Shown here: positions 9,501 to 20,490 of the stretch, piece after piece
Layout: every line of letters begins with the position of its first letter
How positions within the stretch are numbered: position 1 is the first letter of the stretch
DNA from: Veillonella sp. R32
Lineage (GTDB): Bacteria > Bacillota > Negativicutes > Veillonellales > Veillonellaceae
DNA: 64,000 nucleotides
Assembly: GCF_010093125.1 (NCBI RefSeq)
Contig: NZ_NMZQ01000025.1
Coordinates: 16,015 to 80,014 of the forward strand
Direction of reading: 5' to 3'
Program-made: the position numbers and the translations under genes
The notes under the pieces: model-generated
Told to the model about the DNA's origin: nothing
Database searches by the model: none
The model's input: only the letters and a program-made list of their open reading frames with translations

Positions 9501-12500
9501 AGGGAACCAATACTATTGCTCTAGGTGGCTATACGGAAGCTTTTAGTGATAAAGCAATGGCTTTAGGCTATTCTTCTGAAGGTAATGTTGAAGATGGTGT
9601 AGCTCTAGGCGCATATTCGGTAGCTGATAGAGAAGAAGGTATACTTGGTTATACAGTAGATGGTGTAACTTTTAATAAACCCGCAGATATAGCTTCATAT
9701 TTAGGGAAATCGGCAGAATATGAGGCTGCCACAAAAGACTTTAATGAAAAAGTAGCAGCGTATAACGCTAAATTTGAAGAACTAGAAAAAGACCCTAATA
9801 ATGAACAACTAAAAGGTGAAGTAGCCGCATTAAAACAAGCGGCTTATGCTAGTCAGAATGCTAGAAATGCTATTATTTCACCATATTTATCTGGCTTAGG
9901 CGCTATTTCAGTAGGTACTGCATCTGGCACTCGCCAGATTACCAATGTAGCTGCTGGTACCGAAGATACTGATGCAGTTAATGTGGCACAGCTTAAAGCG
10001 TTGAATAATAAAGTAGATGCTAATGCAATTGAATATGTATCTATTAAATCCACTGAAGCAGGTAATAAGGACAATTCTGGTGCTACTGGGAATAACGCGA
10101 TTGCTATTGGGCCTGATGCGAAAGCGATTGCAAAAGGTGGGGTAGCTATTGGTAATTCTGCAGAGACAAAGGCAAATGATACAGTGGCATTAGGTTCTAG
10201 AGCAAATGCCCAAAATACTAGTGACACTGCCCTTGGAACTGAAGCAATTGCTTCAGGTGGGTGGAGTGTTGCTATTGGTCAAAACTCTGCATCTAGTGGT
10301 GAAATTTCATTAGCTGTAGGCTTTGATGCACAGGCGACTGGTATGCACTCGCAGGCTCTAGGGATTATTTCTAGAGCAAGTGGTGAGGCAGCCAATGCAT
10401 TTGGTAGACAGGCCAGTGCTAGTGGGGTAGCAGCTAATGCTATTGGCTTAGAAGCAAATGCAGCTGGCAATGATTCTATTGCAATTGGTCGTAATGCTAC
10501 AGCGCAACTTCAAGGTGTTAATGGCATCGCTATTGGTATATCGTCTTACATAGGCAAGAAAACAGAAACTGGTGGAACTCCAGAGCAAGGTATACCGGAC
10601 AATTCGCTTGTGATTTCTGAAGATGATACTACTTCAGGTGATCCAAATCAAGAGTATAAGAACTCTATTGCAATTGGTAATACGGCGAAATCATTTGGCT
10701 ATCAGAATACAGTTTTAGGGGCAGGTGCTGAAGCTCATGATACAAATGAAGTGGCTGTTGGTACTGCAGCTAAGGCAAGAGGTCACTATGCAGTAGCACT
10801 TGGCCAGCAGGCTAATGCCAATGGTAAAAATGCAACCGCATTAGGCCACTGGGCTCGTGCGTATGGTGAAAGTACAGTCGCTATTGGTGACTATGCAATT
10901 ACTAATACACTAGACGGTAAAGATTCAGTTACTAATGCTATTGCAATAGGATCCCTTGCGCGTACAGCTTCAAATAACTCTGTCGCATTAGGCTCAAATT
11001 CTCTTGCCTATATTGCTGACGATGTAAAAACAAAATCATACTTATCAGATGAAACCTTTGCTAAAGAAGATGGTGTAGTGTCGGTAGGTAATGTTGAATA
11101 TACTATTGGTGACACTACAGTAGAGGCTAATCGTCGCCGCATTACGAATGTTGCTGGTGGTGCCGATGATTATGATGCGGTTAATGTTAAGCAATTAAAA
11201 GCATTAAATTTGAGCATTGTTGGAGATAATAAAGTTGAAGATGTACCAGTTGAAGGAAAGATAAATTTAGCAACTCAACAATTGGCTATCAATGGTGATG
11301 ATAATATTGCAACTACTGTAGCTAAAGATGGTCAGTCGGTAAAGCTTGCATTATCTAAAACTGTAATAGATAAATTAGGGGCGGTAAAATATTTATCAGT
11401 AAATTCCACTGTAGAAGGCAATAAAGATAATACCGGCGCTCAATCAGACCATGCTATAGCTATTGGCCCTAATGCGGCTGTTATTCCAGGCGAACCAGCG
11501 CCAGGTAAGGTCAATGGAGAGAGTTCGCAACATGGCGTAGCTATTGGTTATAATTCGAAGGTAATAGGCTCTATGTCAGGTGTAGCTATAGGTCCTGAAA
11601 ATGAAGTGAATAATTCTAATACAGGGATAATAGTTGGTAGACAGACGAAAATAATAAACTCTAAAGAGAGTGCTGCTTTTGGTTATAAAATAGAGATTAA
11701 CAATTCGGAATACAGCTTAGCGTTAGGTGAACGAGCTAATATTAAGAATGCAGTTAACTCTATTGCTATGGGGTATCGAGCTGAGGTTGATAAAGGCAAT
11801 TATGGCATTACAATGGGTAGTGATGCGAGTGTAAAAGCGGATTATGGTGTTGGTTTAGGCGCATTAACTTCTGTTACTGTTGCTAATGGTGTTGCTTTAG
11901 GGGCTAAGTCTGAAGCGTTTACAGAAGGAAAGGTATTAGGGTACAATCCATTAACTGGCTCTCAATTTACTTCTCTTGATGAAGTGGCAAAAGTTGTAGG
12001 TTTAAGTGATCAATATAATGTATTAAAGGGGCAACGTGAAACGATGGCCTCAACAGTAGCGACTCAACAAGCTGAATATGATCGATTGAATGCCATTTAT
12101 GAGCAAGATCCTACTAATAAGGCGGCGAGAGATGCTAAAAATGCTGCAGGTGATAAGTTAGATGCGTCTATGGTTCAATTAAATAATGTAGATGCAGCGA
12201 TTAATCATATTGTATCAGCCTTTGTATCTACCGATGGAGCTGTATCGGTAGGTCGAGATGCATCACAAAAAGGTAAAAAGATTAATAGTGAAGTAACTCG
12301 TCAAATTACTCATGTAGCGGCTGGCACAGAAATGACTGATGCGGTTAACGTAGCACAGTTGAAACAGGTGGAATCATTAGCTAACAATCATACAGCCATC
12401 AAGGTAAATGATGTAGCGCCAGTAGCTGGTGCCGATGGTGCCTACGGCAAGTATGTAGATGCTAATGGTTTATCTGTAGCAGTTAAAGATGCTGAAGGAC

Positions 12501-15500
12501 AAAAGATTTACGACTTTAAATTAAGTAAAGACATTACTGTTGGTACACCAGGTAAGGATGGCAAAGATGGTACGCCTGGTAGCATTACGATTGTCGGCGA
12601 AAAAGGTAAAGATGGTGCTGATGGAACGCCAGGTAAGAATGCAACCGCTGAAATTACTGTCAAAGAAGGTACACCAGATGTTGATGGTAAAGACGGCGAA
12701 ACTATCACTCGTATCGTTTATGAAACTGGCGAAAAAGACGAAAATGGTAACCCAATCGTTACAGAAGTAGCTACTCTCAATGACGGCATGAAGTTTGCTG
12801 GCGATGATAGTACTAAATATGTAGCTAAGAAACTTAATGAACAGCTAGATATTAAAGGTGGCGCTGCAGCGGATGCGTTGAGTGACAATAATATTGGTGT
12901 AGTTGCTGATGTAGATTCTAAGGATCCTAGCAAAGTAACTGGTTTACGCGTTAAATTAGCGAAGAACGTAGTTCTTGCTGACGGTAGTGTAGCATTTGAT
13001 GAAGCCGCAACTGATGATGCAGGTAATAAGTTAGTAAAAGGTCAAGATGGCAATTGGTACACAGATTTAACTGATGCGGTATATGATGAAAATACTAAGT
13101 CCTATACTAAAGACAATGCAGCTTTATCTCCAGTGGAAACGCCAAATGTAGGCACTGTAAAACTATCCTCCACAGGTCTAGACAATGGCAACCAACGGAT
13201 TACTAATGTAGCTGAAGGTACAGCCAATACAGATGCTGTTAACTATGGTCAGTTAAAAAAACTCATCTCCGAAACATCTGATACCCTTGGTGGTAAACAT
13301 ACAGCCATCAAGGTAAACGATGTAGCGCCAGTAGCTGGTGCCGATGGTGCCTATGGTAAGTATGTAGACACTAACGGCTTATCTGTAGCGGTTAAAGAAG
13401 TTGAAGGACAAAAGATTTACGACTTCAAATTAAGTAATAAGCTTACTGTCGGCACACCAGGCAATGATGGTAAAGATGGTACGCCTGGTAGCATCGGCAT
13501 GGTAGGCCCTGCTGGTAAAGATGGTAAGAACGCAACAGCTGAAATTACTGTTAAAGAAGGCACACCAGGCGTTGATGGTAAAGACGGCGAAACTATCACT
13601 CGTATCGTTTATGAAACTGGCGAAAAAGATGATAATGGTAATTCAATCGTTACAGAAGTAGCCACTCTCAATGACGGTATGAAGTTTGCTGGCGATGATT
13701 TTGTTGATGATGGTACTAAATATGTAGCTAAGAAACTTAATGAACAGCTAGATATTAAAGGTGGCGCTGCTGCAGATGGCTTAACTGATAATAACATTGG
13801 CGTAGTTGCTGATGTAGATTCTAAGACTAGTGAAATTACTGGTTTACGTGTTAAATTAGCGAAGAACTTAGCTCTTGCTGACGGTAGTGTAGCATTTGAT
13901 GAAGCCGCAACTGATGCTGCTGGTAATAAGTTAGTAAAAGGCCAAGATGGTAACTGGTATACAGATTTAACTGATGCTGTATATGATGAAGGTACTAAAT
14001 CGTATACTAAAGACAATGCAACATTAACTCCAGTAGAAACCCCAAATGTAGGCACTGTAAAATTATCTGCTACAGGCCTAAACAATGGCAACCAACGGAT
14101 TACCAATGTAGCTGCTGGCACAGCCAATACCGATGCTGTTAACTATGGACAATTAAAAGATTTAAATACTGAAATTAATACGAAGATTGATAATATTAGT
14201 AGCAGTACAGCTAAAAATAAAACTAAGTACGTATCTATTAACTCTACATTAGAGGATAATTCTGAGAATAATGGTGCTACAGGTACAGAAGCAATTGCTA
14301 TTGGTGGGGGTGCCAATGCAATAATGATGAACTCTGTTGCTTTAGGAGTTAATTCGAGAGCTTATGGAACAGAAGCAGTAGCTATTGGTAAAGATGCATA
14401 TGTAGATTATATGAATGGGACAGCGATAGGTGAGTTTAGTAAAGCTAATGGTACATATGCAATCGCAATTGGTGGTGCGGAAAAAGAAGAAGAAGCGACT
14501 ACTGCAAGTCATTATGCAATTGCTATGGGTGAACAAACTAAAGCTTTGGGTAAAGGCTCTGTTGCATTAGGTCAAAGGGTATCTATCGATGAAGCTAGTA
14601 AGTTCTCTATGCATATTGGAAGTTGGTCATCTACTATAAATTCGTCTAACTCAGTTGGGGTTGGTCCAGCTATTAGAGTGAACAACTCAAATTATGCAGC
14701 TGTATTTGGTTCGAATGCTAAGGCTGTTGAGGCAGAAAAAGGGGTAGCACTTGGCTATAGTGCAGAGGCTCAAAAAGCAACGACTGTTGCATTAGGAGCT
14801 GGTGCTAAAGCTAATCGTGAAGCTGGTGAAGAATACGGTTATGTACCGGGGGTTGAAGGTGAAGCACTAGAAACGTTCAAGACTGAAAATAAAGATTCGG
14901 TAATTTGGAACAGTACATTAGGTGCTGTAAGCATTGGCGAAGATGGTAAGCAGACTCGTCAACTTACTAATTTGGCTGCTGGTACAGAGATGACTGATGC
15001 GGTTAACGTAGCACAGTTGAAACAGGTGGAATCATTAGCTAACAATCATACAGCCATTAAGGTAAATGATGTAGCTCCAGTAGCTGGTGCCGATGGTGCC
15101 TATGGTAAGTATGTAGATACTAACGGCTTAGCTGTAGCAGTTAAAGACGTTGATGGTCAAAAGATTTACGACTTCAAATTAAGTAAAGACATTACTGTTG
15201 GTACACCAGGTAAGGATGGTAAAGATGGTACGCCTGGTAGCATTACGATTGTCGGCGAAAAAGGTAAAGATGGTGCTGATGGAACGCCAGGTAAGAATGC
15301 AATCGCTGAAATTACTGTCAAAGAAGGCACTCCAGGCGTTGATGGGAAAAACGGCGAAACTATTACTCGTATCGTTTATGAAACTGGCAAAGATGCTAAT
15401 GGTAATCCAATTGTTACAGAAGTAGCCACTCTCAATGATGGCATGAAATTTGCTGGTGATGACAACACTAAATATGTAGCTAAAAAACTTAATGAACAGT

Positions 15501-18007
15501 TAGATATTAAAGGTGGCGCGGCAGCAGATAGCTTAAGTGATAATAACATTGGCGTAGTTGCTGATGTAGATTCTAAGACTAGTGAAATTACTGGTTTACG
15601 TGTTAAATTAGCGAAGAACTTAGCTCTTGCTGACGGTAGTGTAGCATTTGATGAAGCCGCAACTGATGCTGCTGGTAATAAGTTAGTAAAAGGCCAAGAT
15701 GGTAACTGGTATACAGATTTAACTGATGCTGTATATGATGAAGGTACTAAATCGTATACTAAAGACAATGCAACATTAACTCCAGTAGAAAAACCAAATG
15801 TAGGGACTGTAAAACTATCTGATACAGGCTTAGACAATGGAAACCAACGTATTACTAACGTAGCAAAAGGTATAAATGGAACAGATGCTGTTAACTATGA
15901 TCAGTTGATAGAGGAGATTGGTAAGGCAGAATCTACCGTTGGTAGTAACCATACAGAACTTAAAGTTGATGGCACCCCAGCTGTTAAGGATACGTATGTT
16001 GGTGAAGGAAACTTACAACTTGGCTTAACTGAAGTTAACGGTAAGAAGGTATATGACCTCAAGCTTAATAGTGAGGTAACAATCGGTACACCAGGTAAGG
16101 ATGGCAAAGATGGTACGCCTGGTAGCATTACGATTGTCGGCGAAAAAGGTAAAGATGGCGCTGATGGAACCCCAGGTAAGAATGCAATCGCTGAAATTAC
16201 TGTTAAAGAAGGCACACCAGGTGTTGACGGTAAAGACGGTGAAAGTATTACCCGTATTGTTTATGAAACAGGCAAAGATGCTAATGGTAATCCAATTGTT
16301 ACAGAAGTAGCCACTCTCAATGATGGCATGAAGTTTGCTGGCGATGATTCTACTAAATATGTAGCTAAAAAACTTAACGAGCAGCTAGATATTAAGGGTG
16401 GCGCTGCAGATGATGCTTTAAGCGATAATAACATTGGCGTAGTTGCTGATGTAGATTCTAAGACTAGTGAAATTACTGGCTTACGCGTTAAGTTAGCGAA
16501 GAACATTAATTTACCTGACGGTAGTGTTCGTATTGGTGGTACTACCGATGAAGAAGGAAAGCCAGCAGGCGGTCTTTATATTGCTAAGCAAAAACCTACG
16601 CCAAAAGTTGCCGGTGAAGATGCACCAGATAAAGCTGTAGAAGGTTTATACATTACTGGTTTAAGTAATACCGATTGGGATCCTGATACTACTGGTATCG
16701 TTGAAAATCGAGCAGCTACTGAAAAGCAATTACAAACAGCAATTAGTAATATTAGCTCACAAGTTGGCCAAGCTGGTGTATGGACATTGCAAGTAAATGA
16801 TGTAACACCTCGGAGTATTACTAAAGGTACAGCCGTACGTTTTGTAAGTGGTGACTATGTAGAAGTTAAACAGTTAACCACTAATGATATACAAGTTGAT
16901 GTTAAAGAAACGATTAAAAAGAAAATTGATAAGATTGATGGCCTAGGCACTAAGGTTACAAACTTAGAAGAAAAAGTTACTAACATCACTAACAATGGTA
17001 TTGTTACTAAAGTTGAAGGCGATGCTACCGGTGTAAAAGTAACTCCAGTTGATGCGTCTGAACCGTCTAAAGGCGTAAAAGTGAGTCTTGATGAAACAAT
17101 CAGAGTGGGCGGTATTACTATCGATGGTACGATAGCAAAAGAGGGGGAACAGCCTAATAACACAATTACAGGGTTAACTAACAAAACTTGGGATGGTGAA
17201 ACCTTTGAAACTGGTCGAGCTGCTACCGAAGATCAACTTCATGCTGTAGACGGCAAAATTACGAATATTATGGATAATATCAGTAATATTGCTGGTGCTA
17301 CCACAATTAAAGAAGGGGATGGCAACATTTTAGCGCCTAAGACTGATGGCAAGAATGAATACACGTTATCCTTGAACAAAGATCTTAAAGTGGGGAACAG
17401 CATTGCTATTGGCGATAAAGTGTATATTACTAAAGAGGGTATCAATGCAAATGGCAAACCAATTAGTAATGTTGAAGCAGTTCCGTTAAGTGCTGATGGT
17501 AATTATGCAGCGACAACCGGCCAAGTATTTAAAGTGCAAAAAGAATTAACAGACCAAATTGATGGAGTAGCCAATGTAGTACAAAATAATGCGCGTCAAA
17601 TTTCACGTTTGGATACGAAGATTAATAAATCAGGTGCCGGTCTTGCTGCATTAGCTGCCTTGCATCCACTTGACTATGATCCAGATAATAAGTGGAATTT
17701 CACCGCTGGTGTTGGTACTTATCATGGTTCTAGTTCAGTAGCATTAGGTGCGTTCTATCGACCAAATGAAAATACTATGTTTAGTGTAGGTGGTACCTTA
17801 GGCAATGGCGAAGATATGATGAACTTTGGCGTAAGCATGAAGTTTGGCGAATCTAATCCATATGCTGGCATGAGCAAAGGTCGTTTAATTGAGTATGTGG
17901 AAAAACAAACAACTGAAATTGACGATTTGAAAGCTCAAAATGAAAGTCAAAACGAACGTATTAAGAAGTTAGAAGAATTAGTACAATCGTTGATGATTAG
18001 TAAATAG
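6570..18007 (+). CDS. Giant YadA-type trimeric autotransporter adhesin, frame broken at poly-G (phase OFF)
   Basis: Surface adhesin of the type Vc (YadA) class. The ATG at 6570 starts a signal peptide (MDKKTRALLVATLATTSVLY) with a run of 7 G at 6633-6639, after which this frame meets TAG at 6645. The next frame, open from 6638 to 18007, continues the signal peptide as GLLAA before the mature DLTEDQ, so 8 or 5 G would join them. The body, about 3,790 residues, has hundreds of AIGxxAxA head repeats broken by neck motifs (DAVNVKQLQAL, DAVNVAQLKAL) and helical inserts. A stalk follows with four near-identical modules carrying collagen-like GTPGKDGKDGTPGS stretches. The C-terminal YadA anchor begins at GAGLAALAALHPLDY. 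An unusual tail of about 50 residues, mostly coiled coil, follows the last beta strand. There is no ESPR at the N-terminus. Confidence 0.93.
6633..6639 (+). repeat. Poly-G tract (G7) in signal-peptide codons
   Basis: Seven consecutive G between ACT (Thr) and ACTTTTAG. With 7 the signal peptide terminates at TAG (6645-6647); with 8 or 5 it enters the 11.4-kb adhesin frame. It is a typical slipped-strand switch; an assembly or sequencing error in the homopolymer is the alternative. Confidence 0.85.
12392..16510 (+). repeat. Four long near-identical stalk modules in the adhesin gene
   Basis: Modules start at about 12392, 13301, 15050 and 15952 (the opening of each reads ACAGCCATYAAGGT or a variant). 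The first three are each roughly 900 bases and the fourth is shorter. Long stretches are identical between copies, for example GCTGATGTAGATTCTAAG and the collagen-like part. A fresh head segment (about 14220-14990) separates copies 2 and 3. This identity favours recombination that changes stalk length. Confidence 0.85.
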
Positions 18008-18072
18008 ACATATTGGTCGAAGACGGTCGTTTTAGAAGTAACAAAAAAAACTAGTAGGTTAATGAATTAAGA

Positions 18073-18099
18073 TTGAAGAAGTAAATCAAGTTTTACAAT
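18073..18099 (+). promoter_or_regulatory. Candidate promoter of structured RNA
   Basis: TTGAAG (18073-18078), 15-base spacer and TACAAT (18094-18099). The predicted start, about 18106, coincides with the 5' edge of the closing stem of the RNA. The short spacer lowers confidence. Confidence 0.4.
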
Positions 18100-18105
18100 C
18101 GAATA

Positions 18106-18315
18106 GCATCCTCAACATATGAGGGAGCCTATACTTATAGGTGTCGCTATATGGGGTAGCGCTTATGAGCTAGCTGATGAGTTAGCTCATGACCTAGTAG
18201 CTATAGTTATATGTTGGGGATATCCTACGACGAAGGCTGTTCTTAGGTGTTCATACTATCGCCAAATACTGGTGAGATGTTTCAAAATGGGCATTTTAGG
18301 GACAGCCTTTTGTTG
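18106..18315 (+). ncRNA. Candidate two-domain structured RNA upstream of trmB
   Basis: Domain 1 is closed by a 13-bp stem (18108-18120 with 18209-18221, one G-U). Inside lie three hairpins: CCTATA/TATAGG (18128-18141), CGCTA/TAGCG (18145-18161) and ATGAGCTA/TAGCTCAT (18165-18190), giving a cloverleaf-like multibranch. Domain 2 is a stem of 8 or more bp (AAGGCTGT at 18233, ACAGCCTT at 18302) followed by TTTTGTTGT, like a terminator. It encloses the hairpin TCGCC/GGTGA (about 18259-18275). I do not recognise an RNA family; 6S, SRP, RNase P and T-box hallmarks are absent. It may be a free small RNA or a leader of the trmB operon, which starts 65 bases later. A 73-codon frame across it has no homology that I recognise. 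Confidence 0.5.
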
Positions 18316-18380
18316 TGCAAATGACAGCTATACTATATAATTAATTAAATAGAGATTTTTATAGAATTAAAGGAGATAGT

Positions 18381-19031
18381 ATGCGATTACGTAGAAAACC
18401 TTGGATAGATGAGGCGATTCACGAGTATGATTCACATGTGATTTTGGAGAACCATGAGGCCCATAAGGGGACGTGGCGTGAATTATTCGTAGACCCTACT
18501 AAGCCGTTATATTTTGAATTAGGAACTGGCAAAGGACGTTTCATAGCAGGTATGGCTGAAACTCATCCAGAAGCTAATTTTGTTGGTTTTGAAGTGCAGT
18601 TAGGCGTGTTATATTATGCCGCCCAGAAGGTCTTTGAAGGGGGCTTGCCTAATGCTAAAGTCACTCTCTTTGACATTGCTGGCATTGAAGATGTGGTGGA
18701 GCCTGGCGAAGTAGATCGTTTTTATATTAATTTCTGCGATCCTTGGCCTAAAGCTCGACATGCTAAGCGTCGTTTGACCTATCGTACATTTTTAAATCGA
18801 TATGCTCGCTTGTTAAAACCACAAGGTGAAATTCATTTTAAAACGGACAATGAAGGCTTATTCTTATTCTCTTTAGAGGAGTTTAAGGAGTGCGGTTGGA
18901 CGTTAAAAAATGTAACTTATGATCTACATAGTACGGATATGCCGAATGTGATGACTGAATATGAAGAAAAATTTAGCAAAAAAGGACAGCCAATTTTCCG
19001 CCTAGAAGCAATCAAACCTGAGGAGGCGTAA
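18381..19031 (+). CDS. trmB: tRNA (guanine-N7)-methyltransferase TrmB
   Basis: Forms m7G46 in the variable loop of tRNAs using S-adenosylmethionine, cytoplasmic. The SAM-binding motif FELGTGKG is at residues 45-52 and the family signature NFCDPWPKARHAKRR at 117-131. At 216 residues it has the usual length. AAAGGAG lies 6 bases before the ATG. The ftsW/rodA-type gene starts three bases after the stop, so the two form an operon, possibly under the structured RNA just upstream. The assignment is secure. Confidence 0.95.
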   Translation: MRLRRKPWIDEAIHEYDSHVILENHEAHKGTWRELFVDPTKPLYFELGTGKGRFIAGMAETHPEANFVGFEVQLGVLYYAAQKVFEGGLPNAKVTLFDIAGIEDVVEPGEVDRFYINFCDPWPKARHAKRRLTYRTFLNRYARLLKPQGEIHFKTDNEGLFLFSLEEFKECGWTLKNVTYDLHSTDMPNVMTEYEEKFSKKGQPIFRLEAIKPEEA

Positions 19032-19034
19032 ATC

Positions 19035-20306
19035 ATGGCGAAGGAAGCAAAACGAGCTGAAGATAGTTGGTTACAGCGGCTCGTACGCAATGATGCGCAA
19101 GGCATTATCTTGGTTGTTGCCATTTGGATTTTTATCGGTAGCTTAAATATTTATAGTGCTACTTCCGTTGAAATGGCGCAACAAGGTACTATTTTAAAAA
19201 GTAATATTGTAAAACATATTGGCTTTTTAATACTAAGTCTTATGGCAGGGAGCTATTTCTATCACTTAGATTATAGACGTTTGAAAGAGCCTAAATTCAT
19301 TATGTGGATTATGGTGGCAGTGTTGTTATCCCTCGTTTGGGTCGGCTTTTTTGGTACCGTGGTCAATGGCGCTCGTCGTTGGATTAGTTTGCCCTTTGGG
19401 CTATCGGTACAGCCTTCGGAGTTTGCTAAATTAGCAGGTGTTATTTGGGCGGCGCAATGCATTGAAGAGTGGCGCAAACGCTTTCCTACGGTATCTTTAT
19501 TTGAATCCAGAGAGGCCAATGGCCAACCTCGTAAATATCCTGTGCCTGCTAAGGCGTTATGGGCCCCGCTGGCGTTTGGAATTATTACGTTGGTTCAGCC
19601 AGATACAGGGACGGCCGTGTTGATAGTTGGCTTTCCTCTTATCTTGATGGTTATGGCCCGATTGAATCGACGTAGTTTACGGCAATTAGGCGGTGTAATG
19701 ATTGTGGGCCTTATTGGATTTGCTGTTATGATTTGGCATTCGCCGTATCGTTTAGAACGTATTTTAGCGTGGCTAGATCCGTGGGGCCATGCGCAAACGC
19801 TTAGTTATCAAAGTGTGCAGAGTATGCTGGCCATTGGTTCCGGTGGCATATTTGGACAAGGCCTTGGTGAAGGCACTGCCAAATATTTTTATCTTCCGGA
19901 AGCACATACGGACTTTGCCTTTGCGGTGTGGGCCCAAGAAACGGGGCTATTAGGGGCGGCTATACTTAGTTTGGTAGTGTTAGCTTTTGTTTATTTTGGC
20001 TTCCGTGTAGCTATTGATGCTCGTGATTTCTTTGGCAAATTAATGGCTTTAGGGATTACTTGTATCATAGGGGGCCAGGCTGTATTTAATATGCTTATGG
20101 TATGTGGCATGTTGCCTGTTACTGGGGTACCATTACCATTTGTATCCTATGGTGGTTCCTCCCTCTTGATGAATGTAGTGGCTGTAGCCATTTTACTTAG
20201 CATTTCACGGACTAATGAAGAAGCGAATCGTAAGATTGGCAGTCAAGGTGTTATGCCATCGCTACGAGAGGAAACGCGCAGTCGTTTCAGACCTTCCAAT
20301 GGGTAA
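19035..20306 (+). CDS. FtsW/RodA/SpoVE family (SEDS) glycosyltransferase
   Basis: SEDS-family inner-membrane peptidoglycan polymerase that works with a class B penicillin-binding protein. It has 423 residues and about ten membrane helices. Family hallmarks are visible: VQPSEFAKLAG, the loop with EAHTDFAFAVWAQETG, and PFVSYGGSSLLMN near the C-terminus. Both ends carry charged cytoplasmic extensions. FtsW (division) and RodA (elongation) cannot be told apart reliably by eye; a coccoid host would favour the divisome role. It follows trmB by three bases, with GGAGG inside the trmB 3' end as ribosome binding site. Confidence 0.88.
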   Translation: MAKEAKRAEDSWLQRLVRNDAQGIILVVAIWIFIGSLNIYSATSVEMAQQGTILKSNIVKHIGFLILSLMAGSYFYHLDYRRLKEPKFIMWIMVAVLLSLVWVGFFGTVVNGARRWISLPFGLSVQPSEFAKLAGVIWAAQCIEEWRKRFPTVSLFESREANGQPRKYPVPAKALWAPLAFGIITLVQPDTGTAVLIVGFPLILMVMARLNRRSLRQLGGVMIVGLIGFAVMIWHSPYRLERILAWLDPWGHAQTLSYQSVQSMLAIGSGGIFGQGLGEGTAKYFYLPEAHTDFAFAVWAQETGLLGAAILSLVVLAFVYFGFRVAIDARDFFGKLMALGITCIIGGQAVFNMLMVCGMLPVTGVPLPFVSYGGSSLLMNVVAVAILLSISRTNEEANRKIGSQGVMPSLREETRSRFRPSNG

Positions 20307-20490
20307 GAATAATAACTCCAGTAGTGCATAGGGATACGTAAAATAATTTTGTTAGTGTACAGAGCAAGGTACAGCATAGTAGTCATAGATTCAGTAAAAA
20401 TCTTGTTAGAGTAGGGCTATGTGATTTTCGCTGTGTATCGAGAGAAAAATAAATATTGTGTTTTGTGTAGTAAGAAAGGATTTTGAGGAC

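Noticed and set aside
12508..16506. Many Pro/Leu/Ser-rich frames on the minus strand and MVHQVRM-type frames on the plus strand inside the adhesin gene
   Set aside because: They are other-frame readings of its repeats, repeated with each module, without start signals.
18119..18340. 73-codon open frame
   Set aside because: It lies across the stems of the candidate RNA, has no ribosome binding site, and its residue pattern looks non-coding.
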